Positions 1-10,077 of a stretch of DNA of 64,000 nt are shown here, piece after piece. The translations under genes and the position numbers were made by a program. The notes beneath the pieces were generated by a model. The model was not told where the DNA came from. It saw only the letters and a program-made list of their open reading frames with translations, and ran no database searches. The first letter of the stretch is position 1; every line of letters begins with the position of its first letter. Origin of the DNA: PVC group bacterium (GTDB taxonomy: Bacteria > Verrucomicrobiota > Kiritimatiellia > CAIKKV01); contig CAMDGM010000004.1 in NCBI GenBank assembly GCA_945898015.1, positions 1 through 64,000 of the forward strand, in the 5' to 3' direction.

Positions 1-1402
1 TCAGGGCCAGGTTGGCGTAGTTGAGGATTTCCGCCAGTTCCAGCCAGACCGACCCCAGGATCAACGACAGACTACCGGTCAGCACGATCAGGAAGGACAT
101 CGGTATGGCCACCATATTGCCGATCAGGGACACCAGCGAGACGTTCCCGAAAAAATAGGCGCACAGCGGGAGCGAGGTGAACCAGGCGGCGGTGGACAGG
201 GACATGGTGGTCCAAACCGCCCGGAGCATTTGAAAACCGATTCGCTTCCAGGCTGGAATCAGGTCATCCGCGAGAAAAGGATCCGGCTTCAGGAAGGCCG
301 GCACGGTATGATGCAACAGGGGCGCGAACAGGATCAGTCCACCGACCAGGCAAAACGACAGGATGAATCCGCGATCCAGCACCTGGAATGGATCGAGAGC
401 CACGATCAGCAAGGCGGCCGCCGCCAGCCCGGACGGTCCGTCCGCGCGCCGGCCGGCCAGCGAGGCGGCGAAGAAAAGGCCCGACATGATGCAGGCCCGC
501 AGGGCGCTGGCCGACGCGCCGGTGCCCATGGTGTAGATCAGCAGCAGCGGCGCCAGGACGGGGAACCACCAGATCCGGCCCAGGCCGCAAACCCGCAGGA
601 TGCAGGCGAGCAGCCACGCGATCATGCCGACATGAAGCCCGGAGATGGCAATCACGTGAAACGTGCCGGTGATCATGAAGTCCTGGCGGATAGCCGCGGG
701 CATGCGGAGCCGGGTTCCCAGCAGGAGCGCCTGTAAAAGCCCCGATTCATCGGGGTGGTCGGCGATTCCGGCGGCGAGGATGCCAGACGCATCCCGGCGT
801 TGTCGCTCGCAGAACTGGCGGAATCGGTTGCCGCGCTCCCGCTCCTGAAAATAGGCGCCATAGGGGCCGGTCCTGATTTCAACCGGATCGCGGCGACTGA
901 TGAATCCATGAATGGACCAGCGTTCGCCGTAGGCGGGGGGCGGCACCGGACGGGGTTTCACCCAGGTGACCATCAGGGGCCCGCGGACGGAACGGGGCGG
1001 TGAGGATGTGCTCGTGCGAATGGATTCGATCATCATGGGAAAGCGAAGCGAAAAGGGGCCTTTTTTCTGGATGGGGATCGGATCGCCAGCGACGACGCCA
1101 ACGGCCTCCACGTAGCCGCCAGTCCCCTTCGGGAGCCATAGGCGAACATCGGACAGGGAGACGGGGGAGACCGCCAGGGAGGCGGCCAGGGCCGCCAGGG
1201 TGCCAGTCAGGACGAGTATTCCGGCCGAAACGAACCCCATTCGAGCCGAAGCTGAACGCCAGGCGAAGAGCGCATAGAGCAATGCGGTTAACAGAAAGAG
1301 GGCGGCGCCGAAGAGCCATAAAGGGTCGGGGCGGAAGAATAGTCCGGCGAGGGTACCCGCCATTCCGGCCGCCGCGATTCCGATCAGGGGCCGCCGCCGC
1401 AT
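1..1402 (-). CDS. comEC: ComEC/Rec2-family competence protein, N-terminal part (C-terminus beyond window start)
   Basis: Open reverse frame from ATG at 1402 to the window edge; encodes MRRRPLIGIAAAGMAG... and the motif FMITGTFHVIAISGLHVGMIA typical of ComEC; abuts argG. Confidence 0.85.
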   Translation of the reverse strand, partial: MRRRPLIGIAAAGMAGTLAGLFFRPDPLWLFGAALFLLTALLYALFAWRSASARMGFVSAGILVLTGTLAALAASLAVSPVSLSDVRLWLPKGTGGYVEAVGVVAGDPIPIQKKGPFSLRFPMMIESIRTSTSSPPRSVRGPLMVTWVKPRPVPPPAYGERWSIHGFISRRDPVEIRTGPYGAYFQERERGNRFRQFCERQRRDASGILAAGIADHPDESGLLQALLLGTRLRMPAAIRQDFMITGTFHVIAISGLHVGMIAWLLACILRVCGLGRIWWFPVLAPLLLIYTMGTGASASALRACIMSGLFFAASLAGRRADGPSGLAAAALLIVALDPFQVLDRGFILSFCLVGGLILFAPLLHHTVPAFLKPDPFLADDLIPAWKRIGFQMLRAVWTTMSLSTAAWFTSLPLCAYFFGNVSLVSLIGNMVAIPMSFLIVLTGSLSLILGSVWLELAEILNYANLAL

Positions 1403-2632
1403 TTACGGAATCTGGCCGGCCCGGGCCAAGGCGAGGGCTTCGACGCTTTGGATTTCGGCGAATCCCTGGGAGCTGACCGGGTTCAGCCCGGCGCTGGCTT
1501 CCATGGATGAGTCCGCCTCGTTATAGAGCGAGGCCTTGCAGTCGGTCAGGGACTGGAACAGGATGTTGCCCTTGTAAAGGCCCATGGAGACGGTTCCGGA
1601 GGCATGCGCGGAGAAGACGCCGATGGCGGCCCTGGCGGCCTGGGTGACGGGGTCGAAATAGCGGCCATCGTAGATTTGATCGGCCACCAGTTTGGACAGT
1701 TGCTGGAAGAGGAGGGTCGACCGGCGGTCCATGACGGCCTGGTAGACGTACCGGAGGGCGGTGCCCAGCAGTTCCATGCCCGGCGCCTCGTACACGCCGC
1801 GGCTCTTGGTGCCGACAATGCGGTTTTCCAGGGCATGCTTCATGCCGATGCCGTTCCGGCCACCCACCTGGTTGGCGGTGCGCATGGCGGAGATGGGATC
1901 CACAGACTGCCCGTTGATTTTCACAGCCCGGCCTTTTTCGAACCGGATCGTGACGGTTTCCACGGCATCGGGCGCCTGCATGGGCCAGACGCCCATGGTG
2001 GGTTTCACGATGGTCATGGCCGTTTCCAGGCTTTCCAGATCCTCGGCCTCGTGGGAGAGGCCGGCCAGATTGGCGTCGGTGGAGTATTTCTTTTTTCCGC
2101 CAACCGGCGCCGAAATGCCATGGGCGGCCAGGAATTCAGCCATCTGGGTCCGTCCCGGGAATTCCTTGAGCAGGCCCGGATCGCGCCAGGGCGCGTACAC
2201 TTTCATGCCGGGCGCCAGCACGTTTGTATACCGTTCAAAACGCATCTGGTCGTTGCCGCGTCCGGTGGCGCCGTGGGCGAGCACCGTGCATCCGCGCTTG
2301 CGCATTTCGGCCAGCAGGCCGCGGACGGTGACGGCCCGGGCGATTCCGGTCGAATTCCAGTAGCCGCCATCATACATGGCCTGCGCCTCCAGCACCTCGA
2401 AGCAGGCCTCGGCCATGGGCGCCTTCAGGTCCACGATGATCGTATCGACGCCACAGGGGGCCATCCGCGTGCGGATATCCTGGATGTCGGTTTCGTCGGG
2501 CTGGCCCAGATCGGCCGCGAAGGCGAGCACCGGCAGGCCGGAGTCGACCAGTTTCTTGCAGATGGTTCGGCTGTCCAGTCCGCCGGACACGCAGGCGCCA
2601 ATTTTTTCGTGCTTCAAGTCGGCTAGTTTCAT
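1403..2632 (-). CDS. argG: Argininosuccinate synthase
   Basis: MKLADLKHEKIGACVSGGLDSRTICKKL (PP-loop), GATGRGNDQMRFE and STDANLAGLSHEAEDLE motifs; 409 aa. Confidence 0.95.
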   Translation of the reverse strand: MKLADLKHEKIGACVSGGLDSRTICKKLVDSGLPVLAFAADLGQPDETDIQDIRTRMAPCGVDTIIVDLKAPMAEACFEVLEAQAMYDGGYWNSTGIARAVTVRGLLAEMRKRGCTVLAHGATGRGNDQMRFERYTNVLAPGMKVYAPWRDPGLLKEFPGRTQMAEFLAAHGISAPVGGKKKYSTDANLAGLSHEAEDLESLETAMTIVKPTMGVWPMQAPDAVETVTIRFEKGRAVKINGQSVDPISAMRTANQVGGRNGIGMKHALENRIVGTKSRGVYEAPGMELLGTALRYVYQAVMDRRSTLLFQQLSKLVADQIYDGRYFDPVTQAARAAIGVFSAHASGTVSMGLYKGNILFQSLTDCKASLYNEADSSMEASAGLNPVSSQGFAEIQSVEALALARAGQIP

Positions 2633-2646
2633 GGGAGTTCTCCGGA

Positions 2647-3864
2647 TCAGCCTTCTTCATCCTGGGGACGCGCCACGCCGTGCCACTCGGCCACGGCGTC
2701 CTCGATGATTTCGAGGGCTTCGTCGATTTCCGTATCCTTGACGGTCAGGGGCGGGAGGAACCGGACGACCGATTCCGCGGTGGCGAGCGAGATCAGGCCC
2801 ATGCCGCAAAGGGTTTCGACGAGCGGCTTGGCCGGCTGATCGAGCACGAGCCCAAGCATCAGGCCGGCACCGCGCACGGCCTTGACGTGCTCGTAGTTGC
2901 CGACGAGGGCTTGAAGTCCGGCCTGGAACCGGGCTCCGGCTACCGACGCGCGAGCCACGAGGTTTTCCTCCTCGATGACGGCGAGCATGGCCAGGGACGC
3001 GGCGACGCAGACGGGATTGCCGCCGAAGGTGCTGCCGTGTTTGCCGGGCTGGAACACGTCGGCCACGCGGGGCGAGGTCACGATGGCGCCGATCGGCAGG
3101 CCGGAGCCGAGGGCTTTCGCCAGCGAGAAGGCGTCGGGTTCGATACCGGCGGCCTGATAGCCGAACCAATGGCCGGTCCGGCCGAGTCCGCACTGCACTT
3201 CGTCGCAGAGCATGAGAATGTCCCGTTCCGTGCACAGGGCGCGGATGCCCTGAAGGAAGGCGGGATCGGCGGGAATGACTCCGCCTTCGCCCTGCACGGC
3301 TTCCACGAGGATGGCGGCGGTCTTGTCGGTCACCAGGGCGCGGACGGCTTCCAGGTCGTTGTAGGGCGCATGGACGAAGCCCTTGGGCATGGGCTCGAAG
3401 CCGGCCTGGTGCTTGGACTGGCCGGTGGCGGCCAGCGCGGCGAGGGTGCGGCCGTGGAAGGAGCCGGTCATGGAGATGATTTCCGTGCGCTTGCGGGCAT
3501 GCCCGTGCAGGCGGGCCAGCTTGATGAGCGCCTCATTGGCCTCGGCGCCCGAGTTGCAGAAAAAGCATTTCCCCTTGAGCGACAGGGCAGAGAGTTTCTC
3601 GGCCAGGCGGCCCTGCAGTTCGGTGTAAAACAGGTTGGACACGTGCATGAGCGTGCCGGCCTGATCACGGATGGCGGCCACCACCTTCGGATGGCAATGC
3701 CCCACATTTGACACGGCGATGCCGGCGATGAAGTCGAGATAGACATGGCCTTCCGCATCCCAGACGCGGGTGCCTTTCCCCTTCACGAGCGCCCGACTGG
3801 GGGACGCGTAGGTGGGGATGACGAACTGCGAGTAAAGGCTGGCGATCTGTTCGGTCTTAGTCAT
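2647..3864 (-). CDS. argD: Acetylornithine/succinyldiaminopimelate aminotransferase
   Basis: Class III aminotransferase motifs (DFIAGIAVSNVGHCHPKV, LCDEVQCGLGRTG, HGSTFGGNPV); start MTKTEQIASLYSQ chosen over the longer track ORF. Confidence 0.92.
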   Translation of the reverse strand: MTKTEQIASLYSQFVIPTYASPSRALVKGKGTRVWDAEGHVYLDFIAGIAVSNVGHCHPKVVAAIRDQAGTLMHVSNLFYTELQGRLAEKLSALSLKGKCFFCNSGAEANEALIKLARLHGHARKRTEIISMTGSFHGRTLAALAATGQSKHQAGFEPMPKGFVHAPYNDLEAVRALVTDKTAAILVEAVQGEGGVIPADPAFLQGIRALCTERDILMLCDEVQCGLGRTGHWFGYQAAGIEPDAFSLAKALGSGLPIGAIVTSPRVADVFQPGKHGSTFGGNPVCVAASLAMLAVIEEENLVARASVAGARFQAGLQALVGNYEHVKAVRGAGLMLGLVLDQPAKPLVETLCGMGLISLATAESVVRFLPPLTVKDTEIDEALEIIEDAVAEWHGVARPQDEEG

Positions 3865-4735
3865 TTTGGATAATCTCCGTGCCGACACCGGCGTCTGTGT
3901 AGATTTCAAGCAACAAGGAGTGGGGGAGCCGCCCGTCGATCAAGTGCACCTTGAAGACGCCGGATTCCAAGGCGTCCACTGCGCTTCGGATCTTGGGCAG
4001 CATGCCGCCGTCGATGACGCCGTCTTTCACCAATCCCTCCACATCCCGCACGCGCAGGGTGGAAATGATGGAATTCTCGTCCGGCGGGTTGCGCAGCAGG
4101 CCCGGCACATCGGACAGGTAAGCCAGTTTGCGGGCCTTGAGCGCCTTGGCCACGGCGGCGGCGGCGTCATCCGCGTTCAGATTGTACAGGTGGCCGTCGG
4201 GGCCCATGCCGAGGGGTGTGACGACGGGAATTTCCCCTGCCAGGAAGCACGCCTGCAAAGGGGCGGTGTTTACGTTGCGGATATCGCCTACAAACCCCCA
4301 GTCCAGGGTTTCGCCGGTCTGGGGGTCTTTTTCGACGCGTTTGACGACCTGGAAAACAGTTTCGCCCGGAATGCCGCGGGCGCGGGCGCCCTTGGCCTTG
4401 AGGCTGTCCACAATCTCGGGATTGATGACGGTTTGGATGACTTCGTGGACGATGGCGATTGTCGCTTCGTCGGTGACGCGGAGGCCTTTGACAAAATGGG
4501 CCTGGAGGCCGGCTTCCTTCATGCGCCGGGAGATGGCCTTGCCTCCGCCATGGACGATCACAGGCCGCATGCCCACGCAACTCATGAAGGTGAGATCGGT
4601 GAGAATGTTGTCGCTGTTGGCCTTCTCCTCCATGGTGCTGCCGCCGTACTTGATGACGACCACGGCGTCCCGGAAGGACTGGATATAGGGCAGGGCTTCG
4701 ATCAGGGTTCGGGCTTTGGCGATGATCGTTTTCAT
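3857..4735 (-). CDS. argB: Acetylglutamate kinase
   Basis: MKTIIAKARTLIEALPYIQSFRDAVVVIKYGGSTM, IVHGGGKAI; internal start chosen over the 521-aa track ORF; overlaps argD start by 8 nt. Confidence 0.93.
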   Translation of the reverse strand: MKTIIAKARTLIEALPYIQSFRDAVVVIKYGGSTMEEKANSDNILTDLTFMSCVGMRPVIVHGGGKAISRRMKEAGLQAHFVKGLRVTDEATIAIVHEVIQTVINPEIVDSLKAKGARARGIPGETVFQVVKRVEKDPQTGETLDWGFVGDIRNVNTAPLQACFLAGEIPVVTPLGMGPDGHLYNLNADDAAAAVAKALKARKLAYLSDVPGLLRNPPDENSIISTLRVRDVEGLVKDGVIDGGMLPKIRSAVDALESGVFKVHLIDGRLPHSLLLEIYTDAGVGTEIIQND

Positions 4736-4737
4736 AG

Positions 4738-5955
4738 TCAGGTCGTGTAGGATCCGTTGATTTTCACATACTCTTCCGAGCAGTCGCACGTCAACATGGT
4801 GTGCGACGCCTGGCCCAGATGCAGGGATACCGTGAGGGTGAAGGTTTTCCGAGCCAGGATTTTTTCCAGGGTGGACAGGGAGAACCCCGGCGCCCGGCGG
4901 CCGTTCTTCACGGCGCGCTTGCCGTCGTAGGCGATGTCGACCTTGTCGGGATCCAGGCGGGCGCCTGAATAGCCGGCCGCGCAAATCACGCGGCCCCAGT
5001 TGGGGTCGCCTCCGAACCACGAGGTTTTGACGAGCAGGGAATTGCAGATGGCCCGGGCCGCCCGGCGGGCGTCGTCGGGAGTGCGGGCGCCGTCCACGGT
5101 GACGGTGACGCACTTGGTGGCGCCTTCGCCATCGCAGACGACGCGGCGGGCCAGATCCAGGGTGATCCGGTTGAGGGCCTCGCGGAAGAGGGGCCAGGCC
5201 GGGTGGGCGGGGTTGAGCGGTCGATTTCCGGCGGCTCCGTTGGCCAGGAGAATCACCGTGTCGTTGGTGCTCATGTCCCCGTCGATGGAGATGCGGTTGA
5301 AGCTGTGTTCCACGGATTCGCGAAGGGCGGAACGGAGGGCGGCCGGGGAAATGGCGGCATCGGTGGTCAGGAAGCAGAGCATGGTGGCCATGTTTGGCTC
5401 GATCATGCCGGCGCCCTTGCACATGCCGCCCAGCGTGACGGTCCGGCCGTCGACCTGGAACCGGACGGCTGTTTGCTTGTCCACCGTGTCGGTGGTCATG
5501 ATGGCGCGGGCGGCCGCATCGCCGCCGGTGCGGGAGAGGGCGGCTACGGCGGCGGGAATGGCTTTGATGAGTTTGTCGACCGGCAGGGGGACGCCGATGG
5601 TGCCCGTGGAGCCGACCAGCACCGATTCAACCGGCAGGTTGAGCGCGGCTGCGGCGGCCCGGGTTGTGGCTTTGGAGTCCAGGAGGCCCTGCGGCCCGGT
5701 GCAGGCGTTGGCATTCCCGCTATTGATGAGAATGGCCTGGGCCCGGCCCCGTTTCAGGCGGGTCTGGCAGAGCAGGACCGGGGCCGCCTTGACGCGATTG
5801 GTGGTGAACAGGCCGGCGGCGGTGGCGGGGGTGTCCGAGACGAGCAAGGCCACATCGTTCCGGTCCGGATACTTGATTCCGGCGGCGGCGGCCGAAGCCC
5901 GGAAACCGGCCGGGGCGGTGACGCCTCCCGTTATTTCCTGAATGTGACGTGACAT
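4738..5955 (-). CDS. argJ: Bifunctional glutamate N-acetyltransferase/ornithine acetyltransferase
   Basis: MSRHIQEITGGVTAPAGFRASAAAAGIK, VLVGSTGTIG, MCKGAGMIEPNMATMLCFLTTDA (autoprocessing region). Confidence 0.94.
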   Translation of the reverse strand: MSRHIQEITGGVTAPAGFRASAAAAGIKYPDRNDVALLVSDTPATAAGLFTTNRVKAAPVLLCQTRLKRGRAQAILINSGNANACTGPQGLLDSKATTRAAAAALNLPVESVLVGSTGTIGVPLPVDKLIKAIPAAVAALSRTGGDAAARAIMTTDTVDKQTAVRFQVDGRTVTLGGMCKGAGMIEPNMATMLCFLTTDAAISPAALRSALRESVEHSFNRISIDGDMSTNDTVILLANGAAGNRPLNPAHPAWPLFREALNRITLDLARRVVCDGEGATKCVTVTVDGARTPDDARRAARAICNSLLVKTSWFGGDPNWGRVICAAGYSGARLDPDKVDIAYDGKRAVKNGRRAPGFSLSTLEKILARKTFTLTVSLHLGQASHTMLTCDCSEEYVKINGSYTT

Positions 5956-6040
5956 GAGAGCTCCTTGCGCTGTCGAGAAGAGGAGAGGAAAGTATCGGGT
6001 ATTTGAAGGAAAAGTCGAACGAAAAAGAGGGGATGCGGGC

Positions 6041-6074
6041 AAAAAAAAGGCCCCGGAATGTCCGGGGCCTTTTA
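6041..6074 (-). terminator. Rho-independent terminator after rpsI
   Basis: On minus strand AAAAGGCCCCGGA-CAT-TCCGGGGCCTTTTTTTT, 13 nt downstream of the rpsI stop. Confidence 0.85.
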
Positions 6075-6086
6075 CGAACAGGAGTT

Positions 6087-6485
6087 TTACCGCTTGGAGA
6101 ACTGGAAGCGGCGACGGGCGCCCGGTTGCCCGTATTTCTTGCGTTCCTTCATGCGGGGATCGCGAGTCAGGCAGCCGCTTTCCTTGAGGACCTTGCGGTT
6201 GGACGCGTCGGCCACGCAAAGGGCCCGGGAGATGGCGTGGCGCAAGGCGCCAGCCTGGCCGGTGACGCCGCCGCCGGTCAATTCGGCCTTGAGGTCGAAC
6301 CGGACGAGCGTGTCAGTGGCTTTCATGGGCTGCTGGATGTAGTTGATGACGGCTTCGGTGCAAAAATACTGCTCCGGCGTGCGCTGATTAACCTGCCACT
6401 TGCCGGTGCCCGGCACCAGATGCACGCGCGCGACCGCAGTCTTGCGGCGTCCGGTGGCGCTGAATTCGATTACTTTGTCGGCCAC
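6087..6485 (-). CDS. rpsI: 30S ribosomal protein S9
   Basis: TGRRKTAVARVHLVPGTG...GGGVTGQAGALRHAISRAL...RKKYGQPGARRRFQFSKR. Confidence 0.97.
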   Translation of the reverse strand: MADKVIEFSATGRRKTAVARVHLVPGTGKWQVNQRTPEQYFCTEAVINYIQQPMKATDTLVRFDLKAELTGGGVTGQAGALRHAISRALCVADASNRKVLKESGCLTRDPRMKERKKYGQPGARRRFQFSKR

Positions 6486-6506
6486 GATCTTATCTCCTTG
6501 CTTCGA

Positions 6507-6929
6507 TTAAATGGCTTTCGGGGCCTGGGCCTCGTGGGGGTGCGCGACTCCGGCATACACCTTGAGGCGCTTGAAAATATCGGCCGCGAGCTTGTTCTTC
6601 GGCAGCATGCCTTTGACGGCGGATTCCACCATGCGCTCGGGATGGCGCGCGCGCATCCGGGCGGCGGTAGTTTTGTGCAAGCCGTTGCGGAAGCCGGTGT
6701 AACGCTGGTAGACTTTGGTCTCTTCCTTGCGGCCGGAGAGCGCCACTTTTTCGGCGTTGATCACCACCACAAAATCGCCGGTGTCCATGTGGGGCGTGAA
6801 TGTGGGCCGGTGACGGCCGCGCAACACGTTGGCGATCTGGACGGCAAGACGGCCGAGCGGTTTGTTGGCGGCATCCACCAGAACCCAACCCCGCTTGATA
6901 TCTTTTTCAATGGGCAGAAATGTTTTCAT
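6507..6929 (-). CDS. rplM: 50S ribosomal protein L13
   Basis: MKTFLPIEKDIKRGWVLVDAANKPLGRLAVQIANVLRGRHRPTFTPHMDTGDFVVVINAEKV. Confidence 0.97.
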   Translation of the reverse strand: MKTFLPIEKDIKRGWVLVDAANKPLGRLAVQIANVLRGRHRPTFTPHMDTGDFVVVINAEKVALSGRKEETKVYQRYTGFRNGLHKTTAARMRARHPERMVESAVKGMLPKNKLAADIFKRLKVYAGVAHPHEAQAPKAI

Positions 6930-6997
6930 TCGTGACGTTTCCTTGCTGAGACAATGAACGGTGAAATCTATCTAAAACCCACCCAGCCTGTCAACTG

Positions 6998-9472
6998 CTA
7001 TTTGGCTGATTTTTCGTCCGCCACGATGGGCGGCGGGTTGGTCATGGCCGGGACGGCCTCGGTGACGGGGGGGGTGGCGGCGGAGTTATTGCCTGCTGGG
7101 TGGCGTCGGTCCAGTTTATCCTGGATTTTCTTCTGGCGGAGCTCCTGATCCGAGGGGTCGCCGAGTTTGCTGTTGGACCAGCCGCGTTTCCAGAGACCGG
7201 CCACGTCGGCGGAGTCCCGCCGGCGGATCGCGTCGTTCCGGATGTCCTCGGGGTTGTCCAGCACGTAGGGGGTGATGAAGACCATCAACTCTTCGCGTTT
7301 GTTGCCGCGCGTGGTGTCCCTGAAGGGGATGCCGAGAAGGGGTATGTCGGCCAGGAACGGAATCTTGGTGACATTGTTGATTTCGGTTTTTTTGGTCATG
7401 CCGCCGAGCATGATCGTATCGCCGCTGGTGACGGCGATCGAGGCGCTCATTTTGCGGCGGGACACGATTGGCCAGGGGGTGCTTTGGATGGTTTTCGTCT
7501 TATCGGCATCTTCCGTGTTCTGCTCGATTTCCATGACCACGAACTTATTCTTGTTGATGCGGGGCGTCACGGACAAGGTGGTGCCGACGGGAAGCCGCTC
7601 GATATCGTCGACATAGGTGACGCCGGTGCCATCGTTGACGGGTTTCTGCCCCTTGTAGAAATAAAGATCTTCGGACACATCGATGGTGGCTTTTTTGTTG
7701 TCGGTAGTCAGAATTACGGGGGAGGAGATGATGCGGGTCCGGTTGTCGCTGGCGGTGAGCTTGAGGACCACGTCCAAGTTGAGGTCGAAAAAGGTCATGA
7801 AATAGCCGAGGTTGCCGGGGACGGCAGACGGGGTGTTCAGCGCATTCATGGGCGCCCCGCCTCCGAGGGCGCTCCCGCCCGTGAAAGCGAAAAGGGGTTT
7901 CCGCACGCCGGCGGCATCCTGTTTGAAGGCGGTCATGGAGCGCTGGAGCCAGTCTACCCCTGTTTCTGAATTTTTATCGAGCGTGACGCCGAGGATGATG
8001 GCTTCGATCAGCACTTGCGAGAGCATGATGTCCATGTCCCGGATGATTTCCTCGAGGGCGGCCATGTCGCCTTTGCTGGCCATGATGACCAGGGCGTTGG
8101 ACCGTTTGTCCGAGAGGATTTTGACGCTCTGCGCGCTCAACTCGCCGACGTTGGATTTGACGGCGGCCGCTGCGGGCGCGGTTTTCTGCTGCATCTGCTT
8201 GATGTAATCGCTGAGCTCCGCGCTTCGCTCGGGCGCGACACCGCCGGCCGCGTCCTTGGCCGTGGCGGCGCCGGCGCCGGCCGCCGGGGTGGTTTCCTTG
8301 GAGGCTCCGATGAGCTTGCTGAGCATGCCTTCCACTTCGATGGCATCCGCATATTCCAGGCGGAAGACCTTGACGATGACGTTCGGCTCGACGCCGATGT
8401 CGATTGCTTCGACGATTTTGTTGAAGAATTCCATGTTTTCGGGCCGGGTGATGATGATGAGAATGTTGGCGCGGTCGTCTGCCACCAGTTTGACCTGCCC
8501 CTGGATCAAATCGCGTTTTGCTTCGGATTCCACCACGGGCGAGATCGCCCGGCTGACGGTGCCGGCCCGGATGACGCCGGGTGGCCCGGTGAGGGCGGGG
8601 CGCACCACGGTGGCCGGGGTTTTCTGCTGCTGGGCCTCCGTCTCCGCGATGATTTCCGCCAGGCGGGCCTTGATTTCGGAGGCCTTGGTGTGCAGGATGC
8701 GGACGATATGCAGCTCCTCTTTCATTTCGATCGGCTGGTCGATGAGGGCGAGGAGTTGCTTGACGCGCTCGATGTTGACCGAGGTGTCGGTCACGAGCAG
8801 GCTGTTGATCCGGGGCAGGGCCTGGATGTTGGCGTAGGGGTGGACGACGGTGGCGATGGCGGCCTGCGCGTCGGCCAGTTCGATGTGTTTGAGCGGGATG
8901 ATCTCCGAGACCAGGTAGCCGGTGTCCTTCGCCAGGGCGGCGGCGTCTTCGGTGCCGGTGCGAATCATGTCCCCTTCGGCCCGGACGGTGTTGATCTGGA
9001 CCACTTTGGTGAACATGTCGCCTTCCGTGACGAGGGCCACGTTGTTCATGGCGAGGATCGCTTCGATGGCGGCGATGGCCTGGGGAACCGTGACTTTTTT
9101 CTCGATGCGCAGTGTGATGTTCATCTTGACGCCCGGCGCCATGAGAATGGTGCGTCCGGTCAGCTCGGCGTAGCGATCGAGCACCATTTCAAGCGGGGAA
9201 TCGCTGAATTTCAGGGATAGCAGCTTTTCGCCGCTATCCGAGGGCGGGGCCGGATTGGCGGCCGCAGAATCTGCCCCGGAAGCGGCATCCGGAAGCGGGA
9301 CGGGCGCCGGCCGTGGCAGGTTCGGGCGGACCGTGGTGATGGCGTGGACAGGCGGGAGGGTGGGCGCGGGCGGATCGACCGGCGGAACCGGATCCTGCGC
9401 CGGAGCGTTCGTCGTGAAAGCCATCAGGAGGACGGCCAAAACTGACAGGGCCATGCTTTTCCAATGCGTCAT
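6998..9472 (-). CDS. gspD: Type II secretion system secretin
   Basis: 824 aa, signal peptide, repeated N-domains, C-terminal secretin core (TIMLGGMTKKTEINNVTKIPFLADIPLLGIPFR). Confidence 0.9.
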   Translation of the reverse strand: MTHWKSMALSVLAVLLMAFTTNAPAQDPVPPVDPPAPTLPPVHAITTVRPNLPRPAPVPLPDAASGADSAAANPAPPSDSGEKLLSLKFSDSPLEMVLDRYAELTGRTILMAPGVKMNITLRIEKKVTVPQAIAAIEAILAMNNVALVTEGDMFTKVVQINTVRAEGDMIRTGTEDAAALAKDTGYLVSEIIPLKHIELADAQAAIATVVHPYANIQALPRINSLLVTDTSVNIERVKQLLALIDQPIEMKEELHIVRILHTKASEIKARLAEIIAETEAQQQKTPATVVRPALTGPPGVIRAGTVSRAISPVVESEAKRDLIQGQVKLVADDRANILIIITRPENMEFFNKIVEAIDIGVEPNVIVKVFRLEYADAIEVEGMLSKLIGASKETTPAAGAGAATAKDAAGGVAPERSAELSDYIKQMQQKTAPAAAAVKSNVGELSAQSVKILSDKRSNALVIMASKGDMAALEEIIRDMDIMLSQVLIEAIILGVTLDKNSETGVDWLQRSMTAFKQDAAGVRKPLFAFTGGSALGGGAPMNALNTPSAVPGNLGYFMTFFDLNLDVVLKLTASDNRTRIISSPVILTTDNKKATIDVSEDLYFYKGQKPVNDGTGVTYVDDIERLPVGTTLSVTPRINKNKFVVMEIEQNTEDADKTKTIQSTPWPIVSRRKMSASIAVTSGDTIMLGGMTKKTEINNVTKIPFLADIPLLGIPFRDTTRGNKREELMVFITPYVLDNPEDIRNDAIRRRDSADVAGLWKRGWSNSKLGDPSDQELRQKKIQDKLDRRHPAGNNSAATPPVTEAVPAMTNPPPIVADEKSAK

Positions 9473-9492
9473 ACCGGATCCTTTGCTGGGCT

Positions 9493-10077
9493 CTAGGGAC
9501 GAGCTGTTGCCGTGGTCGCCGTCACGTTCGTGGACCCTCCCGGACCGCCCGCCGCTTTAAGGCGCAGGTACGAGCAGTTGATCGTGAAGGTTCCCTTTAA
9601 CAAGCCCCTGTTCTCGGACTTGATGTAAAGCTGGCTGATATCGAGCATACCATGATCCTCTTGCAGGGCAAAGAGGAAATGGGCCAGGGCGTCGAGAGAC
9701 CCTTCCCAGTTGCACTTGATATCCAGGGCGCCGATATCGCCGTGTCGCTTTTCCTTCTGCGGTTCCCGGCGTGTCAGGGTGAGGCTGTTCTGGGTGGCCA
9801 ATCCCTCGACCTTGATCAGCATGTCCGCGGTGACATCCTGGGATTCCGGGTACGCGGTGAGTGTTTTGAGCGCCTCGTTCAGCTTGGCCTGCCAGGCCCC
9901 CTTCTGGTCGGTCATGCGCCGTTCCGTTTCGAGCGTTGCGATCAAGCGCTCCTGGCGGTCGCGTTTTTCACGGACGGCGGTCAGTCGGGGATCGGCAAAG
10001 AAATACCAGGTGGGGAGGAAGACCAGGACAACCCCGGTGATCCACGCCAAGATCAATTCGCGCGGCGTCAGCTTCAT
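9493..10077 (-). CDS. GspM/PilO-like type II secretion inner-membrane protein
   Basis: N-terminal TM helix plus coiled coil; lies between gspL-like and gspD genes. Confidence 0.6.
   Translation of the reverse strand: MKLTPRELILAWITGVVLVFLPTWYFFADPRLTAVREKRDRQERLIATLETERRMTDQKGAWQAKLNEALKTLTAYPESQDVTADMLIKVEGLATQNSLTLTRREPQKEKRHGDIGALDIKCNWEGSLDALAHFLFALQEDHGMLDISQLYIKSENRGLLKGTFTINCSYLRLKAAGGPGGSTNVTATTATARP

Noticed and set aside
8015-9220. 401-aa plus-strand ORF opposite gspD
   Set aside because: Antisense artefact of the secretin gene.
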